Source: CAVWNR01 sp963756525 (GTDB lineage: Bacteria > Actinomycetota > Actinomycetes > Mycobacteriales > Jatrophihabitantaceae). From it: DNA of 64,000 bases. Shown piece after piece: positions 44,176 through 54,192 of this stretch. The notes below the pieces were generated by a model that made no database searches, had not been told where the DNA came from, and saw only the letters and a list, made by a program, of their open reading frames with translations. A program made the translations under genes and the position numbers. The stretch's first letter is position 1, and each line of letters opens with the position of its first letter. The stretch is from NCBI GenBank assembly GCA_963756525.1, contig CAVWNR010000001.1, positions 806,001-870,000 of the forward strand, written 5' to 3'.

Positions 44176-45530
44176 CGTGTTCCTATTCCTTCTCGGCTGA
44201 GCAGGGTGCCGCTCGGAGTGTCGAATATCTCGGTGCCCTCGGCGATCTGGTGCCCGCGCAGCCAGGCGGAGCGGACCACGCCGGCCAGCGTCTGGCCGGC
44301 GTAGGGCGTCACGGGGTTGCGGTGATGCAAGGATTGACGGTCGACAACGAAGCTCTCCTCAGGGGCGAAGACGCAGAAGTCGGCGTCCGCGCCGGGTGTG
44401 ATCCGCCCTTTGCCGCGCAGGCCGACGAGCGCGGCCGGGTGGGTGGCCATCCAGTTCGTGACGTCACCGAGGGTGTGCCCGCGGCGGCGCGCCTGGCTCC
44501 ACACCGCCGACAGGCCGAGTTGCAGGGACGCGATGCCACCCCATGCGTCACCGAAGTCGCCGGTGTCGAGGCGCTTGAGGTCGGCTGTGCATGGCGAGTG
44601 GTCGGAGACGACGCAGTCGATCACGCCCTCGCGCAGGCCCTGCCAGAGCTGCTCGCGGTTCTCGGCTTCGCGGATCGGCGGGCAGCACTTGAACTCCGTC
44701 GCGCCGTCGGGGATCTCCTCCGCCGCGAAGCCGAGGTAGTGCGGGCAGGTCTCCGCGGTGAGCCGGACACCGTCCTGCCGCGCCGCGCGGATCATCGGCA
44801 ACGCGTCGGCGCTGGACAGGTGCAGCACATGCACCCGGCAGCCGGTCTCGCGGGCGAGCGCGATCAGCCGGGCGATCGCCACGTCCTCCGCCGCGCGCGG
44901 GCGGGACGCGACGAAGTCGGCGTAGGAGACCCCGTGCGGGTGTGGCGCCGTCTCGACGGCGTGCCGGTCCTCGGCGTGCACGATCACCAGCCCGTCGAAG
45001 GAGGCGGCCTCGCGCAGCGCCCGTGCCAGCTCGTCCGGGTCGAGCGGCGGGAACTCGTCGACTCCTGACGGCAGCAGGAAGCACTTGAACCCGAACACCC
45101 CGGCATCGTGCAGGGGTCGCAGCCGGCCCAGGCTGCTCGGCACAGCTCCGCCCCAGAAGCCGATGTCGACGTACGCCTGCCCTTCCGCGGTCTTCCGCTT
45201 GACCTGCAGGGCATCGACGTCGCATGTCGGCGGGATGCTGTTGAGCGGCATGTCGATGATCGTGGTGACGCCGCCCGCCGCGGCCGCGCGGGTGGCGGTG
45301 GCGAAGCCCTCCCACTCGGTGCGCCCCGGCTCGTTGACGTGCACGTGGGTGTCGACCAGTCCGGGCAGGAGCACCTCGTCGTCACCCAGGTCGACGACGC
45401 GTTCGGCGGACAGGTCGGCGTCGAGTGCGTCGACGGCGACGATGCGCCCGTCGCTGACGCCGATCGTGCGCGCGCCCTCGCCGTCCGGGGTGACGGCGCG
45501 CGGGGCGTGGACTAGCAGGTCGAGGTTCAC
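44172..45530 (-). CDS. allB: Allantoinase
   Basis: 452 aa cyclic amidohydrolase that opens the allantoin ring to allantoate. Metal-binding motifs: LVDTHVHVNEPGRTEWEGF, the carboxylated-lysine region GFGAFKCF-like VFGFKCFLLPSGVDEFPPLD, IVHAED, VHVLHLSSADAL and VVSDHSPCTADLK. GTG 45530 is preceded by GGAGGA. It is coupled to allantoicase by ATGA. An upstream 85-bp gap holds a strong hairpin that could reduce read-through from the glycerate genes. Confidence 0.95.
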   Translation of the reverse strand: MNLDLLVHAPRAVTPDGEGARTIGVSDGRIVAVDALDADLSAERVVDLGDDEVLLPGLVDTHVHVNEPGRTEWEGFATATRAAAAGGVTTIIDMPLNSIPPTCDVDALQVKRKTAEGQAYVDIGFWGGAVPSSLGRLRPLHDAGVFGFKCFLLPSGVDEFPPLDPDELARALREAASFDGLVIVHAEDRHAVETAPHPHGVSYADFVASRPRAAEDVAIARLIALARETGCRVHVLHLSSADALPMIRAARQDGVRLTAETCPHYLGFAAEEIPDGATEFKCCPPIREAENREQLWQGLREGVIDCVVSDHSPCTADLKRLDTGDFGDAWGGIASLQLGLSAVWSQARRRGHTLGDVTNWMATHPAALVGLRGKGRITPGADADFCVFAPEESFVVDRQSLHHRNPVTPYAGQTLAGVVRSAWLRGHQIAEGTEIFDTPSGTLLSREGIGTR

Positions 45531-45541
45531 GCTTCCTCCGC

Positions 45542-45600
45542 ACTTTGCCCCGCGCTGACACGCTGGGGGGGCTCGCCAGCGTGTCGCAGCGGGGCAAAGT
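45542..45600. terminator. Long hairpin between glycerate kinase and allantoinase
   Basis: ACTTTGCCCCGC (45542-45553) and GCGGGGCAAAGT (45589-45600) pair, and the inner TGACACGCTGG/CCAGCGTGTC also pairs. That gives arms of about 25 nt with one small irregularity. It could attenuate transcription or stabilise the upstream mRNA. A REP-like element is an alternative. No T-run. Confidence 0.55.
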
Positions 45601-45615
45601 CGCACGGCGGCCGGG

Positions 45616-46743
45616 TCACGCGTCCCTCCAGTCGTCGGCGATGCGGGCCGCGAGCCGCTCGAGCAGCGGGCCGGCGTCGCGGATGCACCGCTCGGGCTCA
45701 GGCTCCAGGTCGGTGAGCGGGTACACCGCCGCGATCCCCGAGCCGCGCAGCTGGTCGTCGCGCAGCGTGCTCTGGCCGGCGACGGCCACCGTCGTGATTC
45801 CCGCCTCTCGCGCGGCGGCGGCCACGCCGGCGGGTGCCTTGCCGGAGAGGGTCTGCTCGTCCAGCTTCCCCTCGCCGGTGACCACGAGCCGGCAGCCGGC
45901 GAGACGGTCGCGAAAACCCACCAGGTCGAGCACCAGGTCGATGCCCGGACGAAGCGCCGCACCGAGCACCGCCACCGCCGCGAATCCGACCCCGCCCGCG
46001 GCACCGGCACCCTTGTCACCGGCGTGGTCGGCACCGGTGGCGGCGCCGACCACCTCCGCCCAGTGGCGCAGCGCCGTGTCCAGCGTGTGCACGTCCTGCT
46101 CCGTCGCGCCCTTCTGCGGCCCGTACACCGCGGCCGCGCCGTCCCGCCCACACAGCGGGTTGTCGACGTCGGAGGCGACGGTCAGCTGCGCGCCGCGCAG
46201 CTCGGGCGGCAAGCCGGAAAGATCCAGCGTCGCCGCCCGCGCCAGCGCCGCCCCGCCCAGCCCGATCGGCTCGCCCTGCTCATCGAGGATGCGCGCACCG
46301 AGACCCATCAGCAGCCCCGCACCGCCGTCGGTGCTCGCGCTGCCGCCGATCCCGATCACCACCTGCCGGCAGCCCGTGCGCAGCGCCGAGGCGATCACCT
46401 CGCCGAGACCCAGGCTGCTCGCGCCGAGCGGGTCGGGCCGGCCGCCGGGCAACCGCACCAGCCCGCAGCAGTCGGCCAGCTCGATGACCGCGACGTCGCT
46501 CCGGCGGGCATAGCTCGTCGCGACCTGGGTGCCGGTCGGCCCGCTGGCCCTCATCGGAACCCGTTCGAACCCGGCGGCCACCGCGGCGTCCACCGTGCCG
46601 TCGCCGCCGTCGGCGACCGGCAGCGGCTCCGCGTCCAGGTTTGCAGCGCGCAGCCCGGCGGTCACCCGGTCGGCGACCTGCACGGCGGTCAGCGAGCCCT
46701 TGAACTTGTCCGGGGCGACGAGGACGCGCACGGCGTCAGTCAA
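45616..46743 (-). CDS. Glycerate kinase
   Basis: 375 aa GarK/GlxK-type kinase phosphorylating D-glycerate. Family motifs: VLVAPDKFKGSLTAVQVAD, LPVADGGDGTVDAAVAA, VVIGIGGSASTDGGAGLLMGLGA, ASDVDNPLCGRDGAAAVYGPQKGA and VVTGEGKLDEQTLSGKAP. It completes the glyoxylate-to-phosphoglycerate branch. The start overlaps the end of the carboligase gene by 8 bp. Confidence 0.95.
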   Translation of the reverse strand: MTDAVRVLVAPDKFKGSLTAVQVADRVTAGLRAANLDAEPLPVADGGDGTVDAAVAAGFERVPMRASGPTGTQVATSYARRSDVAVIELADCCGLVRLPGGRPDPLGASSLGLGEVIASALRTGCRQVVIGIGGSASTDGGAGLLMGLGARILDEQGEPIGLGGAALARAATLDLSGLPPELRGAQLTVASDVDNPLCGRDGAAAVYGPQKGATEQDVHTLDTALRHWAEVVGAATGADHAGDKGAGAAGGVGFAAVAVLGAALRPGIDLVLDLVGFRDRLAGCRLVVTGEGKLDEQTLSGKAPAGVAAAAREAGITTVAVAGQSTLRDDQLRGSGIAAVYPLTDLEPEPERCIRDAGPLLERLAARIADDWRDA

Positions 46744-48499
46744 GCAGGGCGATCGCGGTGGGCGCGTCGTCGGGGTCGATGGCGAGGTCTTCGAACTCGA
46801 CCACGTTGTCGATCTCGGTGCCCATCGACACGTTGGTGACCCGTTCCAGGACGATCTCGACGACGACCGGGACGCGGTACTCGGCGATCAGCTTCTTCGC
46901 ATCTTCCAGCGCGGGCAGGATCTGGTCGGGCTCGAAGACGCGCAGCGCCTTGCAGCCGAGCCCCTCGGCGACCTTGACGTGGTCGACGCCGTAGCCGTTC
47001 AGCTCGGGGGCGTTGACGTTGTCGAAGGAGAGCTGCACGCAGTAGTCCATCTCGAATCCGCGCTGGGACTGTCGGATCAGCCCGAGGTAGGCGTTGTTCA
47101 CCAGCACGTGGATGTAGGGCAGGTTGAACTGCGCGCCGACCGCGAGCTCCTCGATGAGGAACTGGAAGTCGTAGTCACCTGACAACGCGACCACGGTGGC
47201 CTCGGGGTCGGCCACGCAGACGCCCAGCGCGGCGGGCAGCGTCCAGCCCAGCGGTCCGGCCTGCCCGGCGTTGATCCAGTGCCGCGGCCGGTGCACGTGC
47301 AGCAGCTGCGCCGCCTGGATCTGGGAGAGCCCGATCGTGCTGACGTAGCGGGTGTCCGGGCCGAACGCGCGGTTCATCTCCTCGTACACCCGCTGCGGCT
47401 TGATCGGCACGTTGCCGAAGTGCGTCTTGCGCAGCATGGTCCGCTTGCGCTGCGCGCACTCCGCCGCCCAGGCGGTGCGATCGGGCAGCGACCGCTCGCG
47501 GGCCACCTCGACGAACAACTCGAGCGCCGCCTTGGCGTCGGAGACGATGCTGTAGTCCGGGGCGAAGACGCGCCCGATCTGGGTCGGCTCGATGTCGACG
47601 TGCACGAAGCGCCGCCCGCTGCGGTAGACGTCCAGCCCGCCGGTGTGCCGGTTGGCCCAACGGTTGCCGATGCCGAGGACGAAGTCGGAGCTCATCATCG
47701 TCGCGTTGCCGTAGCGGTGCGCGGTCTGCAGCCCGACCATCCCCACCATCAGCGGGTGGTCGTCGGGGATCACGCCCCACGCCATCAACGTCGGCACCAC
47801 CGGCACCCCGGTGAGCTCGGCGAACTCCACCAGCAGGTCGGCGGCGTCAGCGTTGATCACCCCGCCTCCGGCGACGATCAGCGGTCGCTCGGCGGAGGCG
47901 AGCAGGTCCAGCGCCCGCTCGACCTGCGCGCGGGTGGCGGCCGGCTTGTACGGCGGCAGCGGCTCGTAGGTGTCGATGTCGAAGTCGATCTCGGCCAGCT
48001 GCACGTCGAACGGCAGGTCGATCAGCACCGGCCCCGGACGCCCGGAGCGCATCAGGTGAAACGCCTGCTGGAACGCCCCCGGCACCTGCGCCGGCTCGAG
48101 CACGGTCATCGCCATCTTCGTCACCGGCGCGGCGATCGCCGAGATGTCGACTGCCTGGAAGTCCTCCTTGTGCAGCTTGGCGACCGGCGCCTGCCCGGTG
48201 ATCGCCAGGATCGGGATCGAGTCGGCGGTGGCCGAGTACAGCCCGGTGATCATGTCCGTGCCCGCCGGGCCGGAGGTGCCGACGCAGACACCGATGTTGC
48301 CGGCCTTCGCGCGGGTGTACCCCTCGGCCATGTGCGAGGCCGCCTCGACATGCCGGGCCAGCGTGTGCGAGATCGAGCCGTTGGCTCGCATCGCCGCGTA
48401 GAACGGGTTGATCGCCGCGCCCGGCAGGCCGAAGACGTTGGTGACGCCCTCCTTCTGCAGGATCGCGACCGCGGCCTCGATTGCCTTCATCCGAGCCAT
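46736..48499 (-). CDS. gcl: Glyoxylate carboligase (tartronate-semialdehyde synthase)
   Basis: 587 aa ThDP-dependent enzyme joining two glyoxylates to tartronate semialdehyde with CO2 release. It has the diagnostic ARHVEAASHMAEGYTRA, where the usual ThDP-activating glutamate is valine (RHV instead of RHE). The ThDP site is LSGDYDFQFLIEELAVGAQFNLP. Other strong matches are GVTNVFGLPGAAINPFYAAM and GTSGPAGTDMITGLYSA. It starts 15 bp after the reductase and is part of the hyi-to-alc operon. Confidence 0.96.
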   Translation of the reverse strand: MARMKAIEAAVAILQKEGVTNVFGLPGAAINPFYAAMRANGSISHTLARHVEAASHMAEGYTRAKAGNIGVCVGTSGPAGTDMITGLYSATADSIPILAITGQAPVAKLHKEDFQAVDISAIAAPVTKMAMTVLEPAQVPGAFQQAFHLMRSGRPGPVLIDLPFDVQLAEIDFDIDTYEPLPPYKPAATRAQVERALDLLASAERPLIVAGGGVINADAADLLVEFAELTGVPVVPTLMAWGVIPDDHPLMVGMVGLQTAHRYGNATMMSSDFVLGIGNRWANRHTGGLDVYRSGRRFVHVDIEPTQIGRVFAPDYSIVSDAKAALELFVEVARERSLPDRTAWAAECAQRKRTMLRKTHFGNVPIKPQRVYEEMNRAFGPDTRYVSTIGLSQIQAAQLLHVHRPRHWINAGQAGPLGWTLPAALGVCVADPEATVVALSGDYDFQFLIEELAVGAQFNLPYIHVLVNNAYLGLIRQSQRGFEMDYCVQLSFDNVNAPELNGYGVDHVKVAEGLGCKALRVFEPDQILPALEDAKKLIAEYRVPVVVEIVLERVTNVSMGTEIDNVVEFEDLAIDPDDAPTAIALLD

Positions 48500-48514
48500 G
48501 ACGGAACCTCCCTT

Positions 48515-49390
48515 TCAGCGGCCGGAAAGTTGCTGGACGAGCTTGAGCAGCGCGGAATGGTCCAGGCCGCCGTCGCCCTGCGCCTTCAGCGAGGCGACGA
48601 GCTGCGCCACCACCGCGCCGAGCGGGATGGCGACCCCGGCCTGGCGCGCCGCCGCGGTGACGATGCCCATGTCCTTGTCGTGCAGCTCGATGCGGAACCC
48701 GGGCTTGAAGTCGCGGGCCAGCATCGCCGACGCCTTGCGTTGCAGGATCGCGTTGCCCGCGAGCCCACCGGCGAGCACACGCACCGCCGCCTCGGTGTCG
48801 ACGCCGTACGCCTCGAGGAACACGATCGCCTCGGCGACGAGCTCGATGGTGCCGGCGACGATGAGCTGGTTGGCCGCCTTCACCGTCTGCCCCGAGCCGG
48901 CGGGCCCGACGTGCACGATGGTTGCACCCACCGCGTCGAACACCGGCTGCGCTTCGGCGAAGTCGTCGGCCGCGCCGCCCACCATGATCGACAGCGACCC
49001 GTCGATGGCCCCCTGCTCGCCGCCGGACACCGGCGCGTCCAGCATGCGCAGCCCGCGCTCGTGGCCCTCGGCGGCGAGCTCCGCCGCGACGTCCGGGCGG
49101 ATCGACGAGAAGTCGATCACCAGGCTTCCCTTGCGCGCGGCGGCGAACACCCCGTCAGGACCGGCAAGGACCTCCTGCACGTCGGGGGAGTCGGGGACCA
49201 TGGTCGCAATCACGTCGGCGTTCTCGACCGCCTGCGCGATACTGTCCGCGCCGCGGCCACCTGCGTCGACCAGGGCGTCGACCGCGGGGCGGCTGCGGTT
49301 GTAGCCGACGACGTCGAAGCCGGCTTTGACGAGGTTGATCGCCATCGGCTTACCCATGATGCCCAGCCCGATGAAGGCGACGGTGGTCAT
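48515..49390 (-). CDS. 2-hydroxy-3-oxopropionate (tartronate semialdehyde) reductase
   Basis: 291 aa beta-hydroxyacid dehydrogenase reducing tartronate semialdehyde to D-glycerate. The NAD(P) site is VAFIGLGIMGKPMAINLVKAG. The substrate loop is DAPVSGGEQGAIDGSLSIMVGG and the catalytic lysine is in GSGQTVKAANQLIV. ATG 49390 has GGAGC 9 bp upstream; a longer frame to 49426 adds a non-homologous leader. Confidence 0.95.
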   Translation of the reverse strand: MTTVAFIGLGIMGKPMAINLVKAGFDVVGYNRSRPAVDALVDAGGRGADSIAQAVENADVIATMVPDSPDVQEVLAGPDGVFAAARKGSLVIDFSSIRPDVAAELAAEGHERGLRMLDAPVSGGEQGAIDGSLSIMVGGAADDFAEAQPVFDAVGATIVHVGPAGSGQTVKAANQLIVAGTIELVAEAIVFLEAYGVDTEAAVRVLAGGLAGNAILQRKASAMLARDFKPGFRIELHDKDMGIVTAAARQAGVAIPLGAVVAQLVASLKAQGDGGLDHSALLKLVQQLSGR

Positions 49391-49426
49391 ATGCGGCTGC
49401 TCCTTCGATTCGTCCGATACTCGCAC

Positions 49427-50254
49427 TCAGCTGCCCGCGCTGCGGCGTTCGCGCGGCAGCCAGGCGAGGCTCTCTCCGGTGGTTGGTGTGGTCGGCTTGT
49501 ACTCCAGGCCGACCCAGCCGCGGTAGCCGCCTGCGTGCAGCGCGTCGAGGTAGCGCGGCAGGTCGAGCTGGCCGCTGCCCGGCTCGCCGCGTCCGGGCAC
49601 GTCGGCGATCTGGACGTGCGCGATGTCGTCGCCGTGCGCAGCGATGACCGCGTCGAGATCGTCGCCGTTGCTGGCCAGGTGGTAAAGGTCGCAGAGGAAG
49701 CCGACGTTGTCGGACCCGGCTCGGCGGACCCGGTCGAGCACCGCCACCACGTCGGCGGCGGTGCGCAGCGGGTACGGCTTGGGCCCGCTTACCGGCTCGA
49801 CCAGCACCGTGGCGCCGATGCCGGCCGCCGCCTTCGCGGCGTGGGTCAGGTTCTCCGTCGCGAGATCGTCCTGCTCGCCGGGCGTGGCGTCGTCGACGCG
49901 GTTGCCGTAGAGCGCGTTGAACGCCGAGACGCCGAGCCGGCCGCCGATGCCGACGGTGACGTCGATGTTGTCGCGGAACTGCGACGACCGTGCCGGGATC
50001 GACAGCACGCCGCAGTCCGGGCCGGTCAGCTCGCCGGCGAAGAAGTTCAGCCCGACCAGTTGCACCCCGGCCTCGTCGACGGCACGGACGAACGCGTCGA
50101 CCTCGCCGTCCTTCGGCACCGGCTCGGCGAACGGCCACCAGAACTCGACCGCGTCGAATCCCGCCGCCTTCGCCGCGGCCGGCCGTTCGAGGACCGGGTG
50201 CTCGGTGAACAGCATCGAGCAGTTGGCCAGGTACCGGAGCTGATCTGCCGCCAT
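49427..50254 (-). CDS. hyi: Hydroxypyruvate isomerase (TIM-barrel)
   Basis: 275 aa sugar-phosphate-isomerase-like TIM barrel. LANCSMLFTEHPVLERPAAA is typical of Hyi. The metal ligands lie in VLVEPVSG, FLCDLYHLASNG, IAHVQIADVPGRGEPGSGQ and WVGLEYKPTTPT. It interconverts hydroxypyruvate and tartronate semialdehyde. First gene of the six-gene glyoxylate/allantoin operon, 36 bp ahead of the reductase. Confidence 0.92.
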   Translation of the reverse strand: MAADQLRYLANCSMLFTEHPVLERPAAAKAAGFDAVEFWWPFAEPVPKDGEVDAFVRAVDEAGVQLVGLNFFAGELTGPDCGVLSIPARSSQFRDNIDVTVGIGGRLGVSAFNALYGNRVDDATPGEQDDLATENLTHAAKAAAGIGATVLVEPVSGPKPYPLRTAADVVAVLDRVRRAGSDNVGFLCDLYHLASNGDDLDAVIAAHGDDIAHVQIADVPGRGEPGSGQLDLPRYLDALHAGGYRGWVGLEYKPTTPTTGESLAWLPRERRSAGS

Positions 50255-50264
50255 CGGCTCTCCG

Positions 50265-50330
50265 TTTCACATCGCGGAAGCTAAATATTGCGTTGCGGAT
50301 AGGTTAGGGGATGGCGGGGGCCCCGGTCAA
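50265..50330 (-). promoter_or_regulatory. hyi operon promoter with paired IclR-type boxes
   Basis: On the minus strand TTGACC (50330-50325), 18 bp, TAACCT (50306-50301). Downstream lie two boxes: ATTGCGTTGCGGATA (50287-50301 on plus) and TTTCACATCGCGGAA (50265-50279). They are 22 bp apart, about two helical turns, and are related to the boxes at 40461 and 53230. The arrangement would block promoter clearance. Confidence 0.55.
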
Positions 50331-50354
50331 GCCGCTCGGCCCGGACGGAAACGT

Positions 50355-50403
50355 GATGATCTCAGCCTTACGGTGGCTCAGCGAGCACAAAACTAAGATC
50401 ATC
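50355..50403. repeat. Hairpin element with GATGATCTyAG ends
   Basis: GATGATCTCAG (50355-50365) and CTAAGATCATC (50393-50403) form an 11-bp stem with one mismatch; an inner AGCC/GGCT adds a small stem. It lies beyond the hyi promoter, just after the convergent 3' end of the DUF6986 gene. Its ends resemble those of the 42974 hairpin, suggesting a shared intergenic element. Confidence 0.45.
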
Positions 50404-50419
50404 GCGATAGGCGGTCAGG

Positions 50420-51721
50420 TCACCCGACACGCCGCCGGTAGAGGCGGTCCAGCTCGGCGACCTCGACGCCCGTGCGGCCGGTGACCTCGCGCTCGTCCAG
50501 CGCGCCGCTGTGCAGCCCGCGCACGAGCAGTGCTGCCATCGCCTGGGCGGTAGCCGGCTCGTCCAGCACGCCGGACTCTGCCTTGCCGAGGTACGCGCGC
50601 AAGCGGTCCGCCGCGGCGGGGAAGCCCGCGCGATAGAACGCGAACATCGCCGCGTACCGGCTGACCAGGTGACCCGGATGCAGGTCCCATCCCTGGTAGT
50701 ACGCGCGCTCCATCGAGCGGCGCACCAGCCGGGCGTGCAACGCCCAGGCCGCGTGCACGTCCTGCCGGTCCCCGACCGGCAGGACGTTGGTCGAGCCGTC
50801 GCTGAGACGGACGCCGGTGCCCGCCGCAGCGACCTGCATCACCGCCTTCGCGTGGTCGGCGACCGGATGCTCCAGGCTCTGCTGGGCCGCCGCCACCCCG
50901 CAGGCCGCGCTGTAGTCGTAGGTGCCGTAGTGCAGGGCGCTCACCCGCCCCGGCGCGGCGTGGATCATCCGGGCGACCGACGCGGCGCCGTCGGCGTCGA
51001 GGATGGCCTGCGGGGTCTCGACCTGGATCTCGAACCGGAGCCGCCCCTCGGGCTGGTTCCCGGCTCGCTCCCAGGCGGCGCAGACGTCGGCGAAGGCGCT
51101 CACCTGGGCGGTGTCGGTGACCTTGGGCAGGGTGATCACCAGCCCGGCGGGCAGCCGCCCGGCCGCAGCGAGCCGGCTCAGGAACAAGTCGAGCGTGCGC
51201 ACGCCGCGCCGGCGGGTGGCCGCCTCGAGGCTCTTGACCCGGATCCCCGCGTACGGCGGGGCGACCCCGCCGGTGGCGGCCGCGGCCAGCGCCTCCGCGG
51301 CGCCCACCGCCGCGGCATCCTCCTCCGCGTCCGGGTGCGCGCCGTACCCGTCCTCGAAGTCGATGCGCAGATCCTCGATCGGTTCGGCCTCCAGCTTGGC
51401 GCGCACGCGCGGGTGCACCTGCACCGCAAGCTCGCCCGGGATAGCGATCACGTCGGCCAGCGCCGCGGCGTCGGGAAGGTGCTCGTCGAGCAGCGCGAGC
51501 GCCTGTGCGCCCCAGTCGCGGGTCAGTTCGGCGTGGAACCGGTCGGCCGGGACGTAGACGGTGTGCACCGGCTGCCGGGTGCCGTCATCGCCGGGATAGC
51601 GGCGAAGGAGCGTTTCGTCGACCGGTCCGAGGCGGCGGTCGAGTGCGTCGTAGAAGTCCCCGTCGAACGCGGCCCGCGCGTTGTTCAATTGCTCGCTCCG
51701 CAAGCGTCGCTCGGTGCTCAT
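50420..51721 (-). CDS. DUF6986 protein, CitE/HpcH-like aldolase fold
   Basis: 433 aa. HpcH/CitE-type TIM-barrel features: DLRIDFEDGYGAHPDAEED, GIRVKSLEAATRRR, LVITLPKVTD, RLRFEIQVETPQAILDADG (metal glutamate), SALHYGTYDYSAACG and AYYQGWDLHPGHLVSRY. The acyl-CoA or oxoacid substrate is unknown. Its place with malic enzyme in a glyoxylate-producing locus suggests condensation or cleavage of a glyoxylate/malate-type compound (inference). The start ATG 51721 lies inside a 32-bp tandem repeat, each unit of which carries an ATGAGCAC start. Confidence 0.7.
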   Translation of the reverse strand: MSTERRLRSEQLNNARAAFDGDFYDALDRRLGPVDETLLRRYPGDDGTRQPVHTVYVPADRFHAELTRDWGAQALALLDEHLPDAAALADVIAIPGELAVQVHPRVRAKLEAEPIEDLRIDFEDGYGAHPDAEEDAAAVGAAEALAAAATGGVAPPYAGIRVKSLEAATRRRGVRTLDLFLSRLAAAGRLPAGLVITLPKVTDTAQVSAFADVCAAWERAGNQPEGRLRFEIQVETPQAILDADGAASVARMIHAAPGRVSALHYGTYDYSAACGVAAAQQSLEHPVADHAKAVMQVAAAGTGVRLSDGSTNVLPVGDRQDVHAAWALHARLVRRSMERAYYQGWDLHPGHLVSRYAAMFAFYRAGFPAAADRLRAYLGKAESGVLDEPATAQAMAALLVRGLHSGALDEREVTGRTGVEVAELDRLYRRRVG

Positions 51722-51810
51722 TGCTCGCTCCGCAAGCGTCGCTCAGTGCTCATTGCTCGCTCCGCAAGCGTCGCTCGGTGCTCATTGCTCGCTCCGCAAG
51801 CGTCGCTCGG

Positions 51811-51811
<1 letters not shown>
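51688..51811 (-). repeat. 32-bp tandem repeat, 3.9 copies, each with a potential start codon
   Basis: Units start at 51688, 51720, 51752 and 51784 (the last incomplete, to 51811); the only difference noted is CTCAG for CTCGG in unit 2. Read on the minus strand each unit begins ATGAGCAC and encodes MSTERRLRSEQ. Because 32 is not a multiple of 3, the ATGs fall in different frames; only the one at 51721 opens the DUF6986 frame. The array fills the gap to the malic enzyme stop. Confidence 0.9.
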
Positions 51812-53214
<1,403 letters not shown>

Positions 53215-53229
53215 GGCGCCTCCAAAGGT

Positions 53230-53269
53230 TTTGCGATATGGAGATACCCTTCCGCTATACGGATGTCAA
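53230..53269 (-). promoter_or_regulatory. Malic enzyme promoter with IclR-type operator
   Basis: On the minus strand TTGACA (53269-53264), 17 bp, TATCTC (53246-53241): a near-consensus promoter for the malic enzyme gene. The box TTCCGCTATACGGAT (53250-53264, plus orientation) fills the -35/-10 spacer. A second box, TTTGCGATATGGAGA (53230-53244), covers the -10 and start point. The divergent IclR gene begins 47 bp to the right, so autoregulation is plausible. Confidence 0.62.
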
Positions 53270-53315
53270 CTGGTACCCTACTGACGAGAATCGCACGTCT
53301 GGGTAGGGGGTCGGC

Positions 53316-54119
53316 ATGCCAGCCCGACTAGAGCCGAGCGGGGGCCGGGCCGCGGGCGGCGTGCAGTCCATCGCGCGGACGTTCGATCTGCTGGAGCTGA
53401 TGGCCGACCTCGGCGGCGTGGCCGGCCTGTCGCAGCTCGCGACCCGGTCGGGCCTGCCGCTGCCGACGATTCACCGGCTGGTGCGCACGCTCGTCGATCT
53501 CGGCTACGTCCGCCAGGAACAGTCCCGCGAGTACGCGCTCGGGCCGCGGCTGATCCGCCTCGGCGACAGCGCAAGCCGGCTGCTGGGCACATGGGCGCGA
53601 CCGCACCTGCAGACGCTCGTCGACGCCACCGGCGAGAGCGCGAACATCGCCATGCTGGAAGGCGACCAGGTCGTCTACACCGCGCAGGTGCTCGGCTCGC
53701 ACTCGATGCGGATGTTCACCGAGGTCGGTCGCCGGGCCTGGGCGCACTGCACGGCCGTCGGCAAGGCGATGCTCGCGACCCTGCCGGCGGACCGGGTCCG
53801 CGAGATCGTGCAACCGTCCGGCATGCCCGCCCAGACGCCCCACACGATCACGACGCAGAAGGCCCTGCAGACCGAACTGCAGAAGATCCGAGAGCAGGGC
53901 TACGCGGTCGACGAGGAGGAGCAGGAGATCGGCGTGCGCTGCGTCGCGGTGGCGTTGCCCGGCGAGCCGAGCCGCGCCGCACTGTCGATCTCTGGCCCGG
54001 TGCCGCGGATGACGGACAAGCTCATCGCCCGGGCGGTGCCCATTCTGACCAATTGCGCCCAGGCGGTCGCCGACGAGCTCTCCCTGGCCGGGAGCGCTGC
54101 GGGCCAGCGCGCCGTCTGA
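53316..54119 (+). CDS. IclR-family regulator of the purine/ureide locus
   Basis: 267 aa. The N-terminal winged helix is VQSIARTFDLLELMADLGG, LSQLATRSGLPLPTIHRLVRTLVDLGYV. The C-terminal effector domain includes ANIAMLEGDQVVYTAQVLG, AHCTAVGKAMLATLP and GYAVDEEEQEIGVRCVAVAL. AllR-like members respond to glyoxylate or allantoin-derived acids. Divergence from malic enzyme and the related palindromes at three promoters make it the probable local repressor. No other regulator lies in the locus. Confidence 0.9.
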   Translation: MPARLEPSGGRAAGGVQSIARTFDLLELMADLGGVAGLSQLATRSGLPLPTIHRLVRTLVDLGYVRQEQSREYALGPRLIRLGDSASRLLGTWARPHLQTLVDATGESANIAMLEGDQVVYTAQVLGSHSMRMFTEVGRRAWAHCTAVGKAMLATLPADRVREIVQPSGMPAQTPHTITTQKALQTELQKIREQGYAVDEEEQEIGVRCVAVALPGEPSRAALSISGPVPRMTDKLIARAVPILTNCAQAVADELSLAGSAAGQRAV

Positions 54120-54192
54120 GACCGCGCGACGGAGCCCGAACGGCGCTAGCATCGACCGTGACCGGACCCCCGGCGACGGGCGGGAGGTTGAG

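Noticed and set aside
47279..50284. A 1001-aa plus-strand frame across gcl, the reductase and hyi
   Set aside because: Antisense to three well-supported metabolic genes; composition is of the usual GC-rich reverse-frame type.
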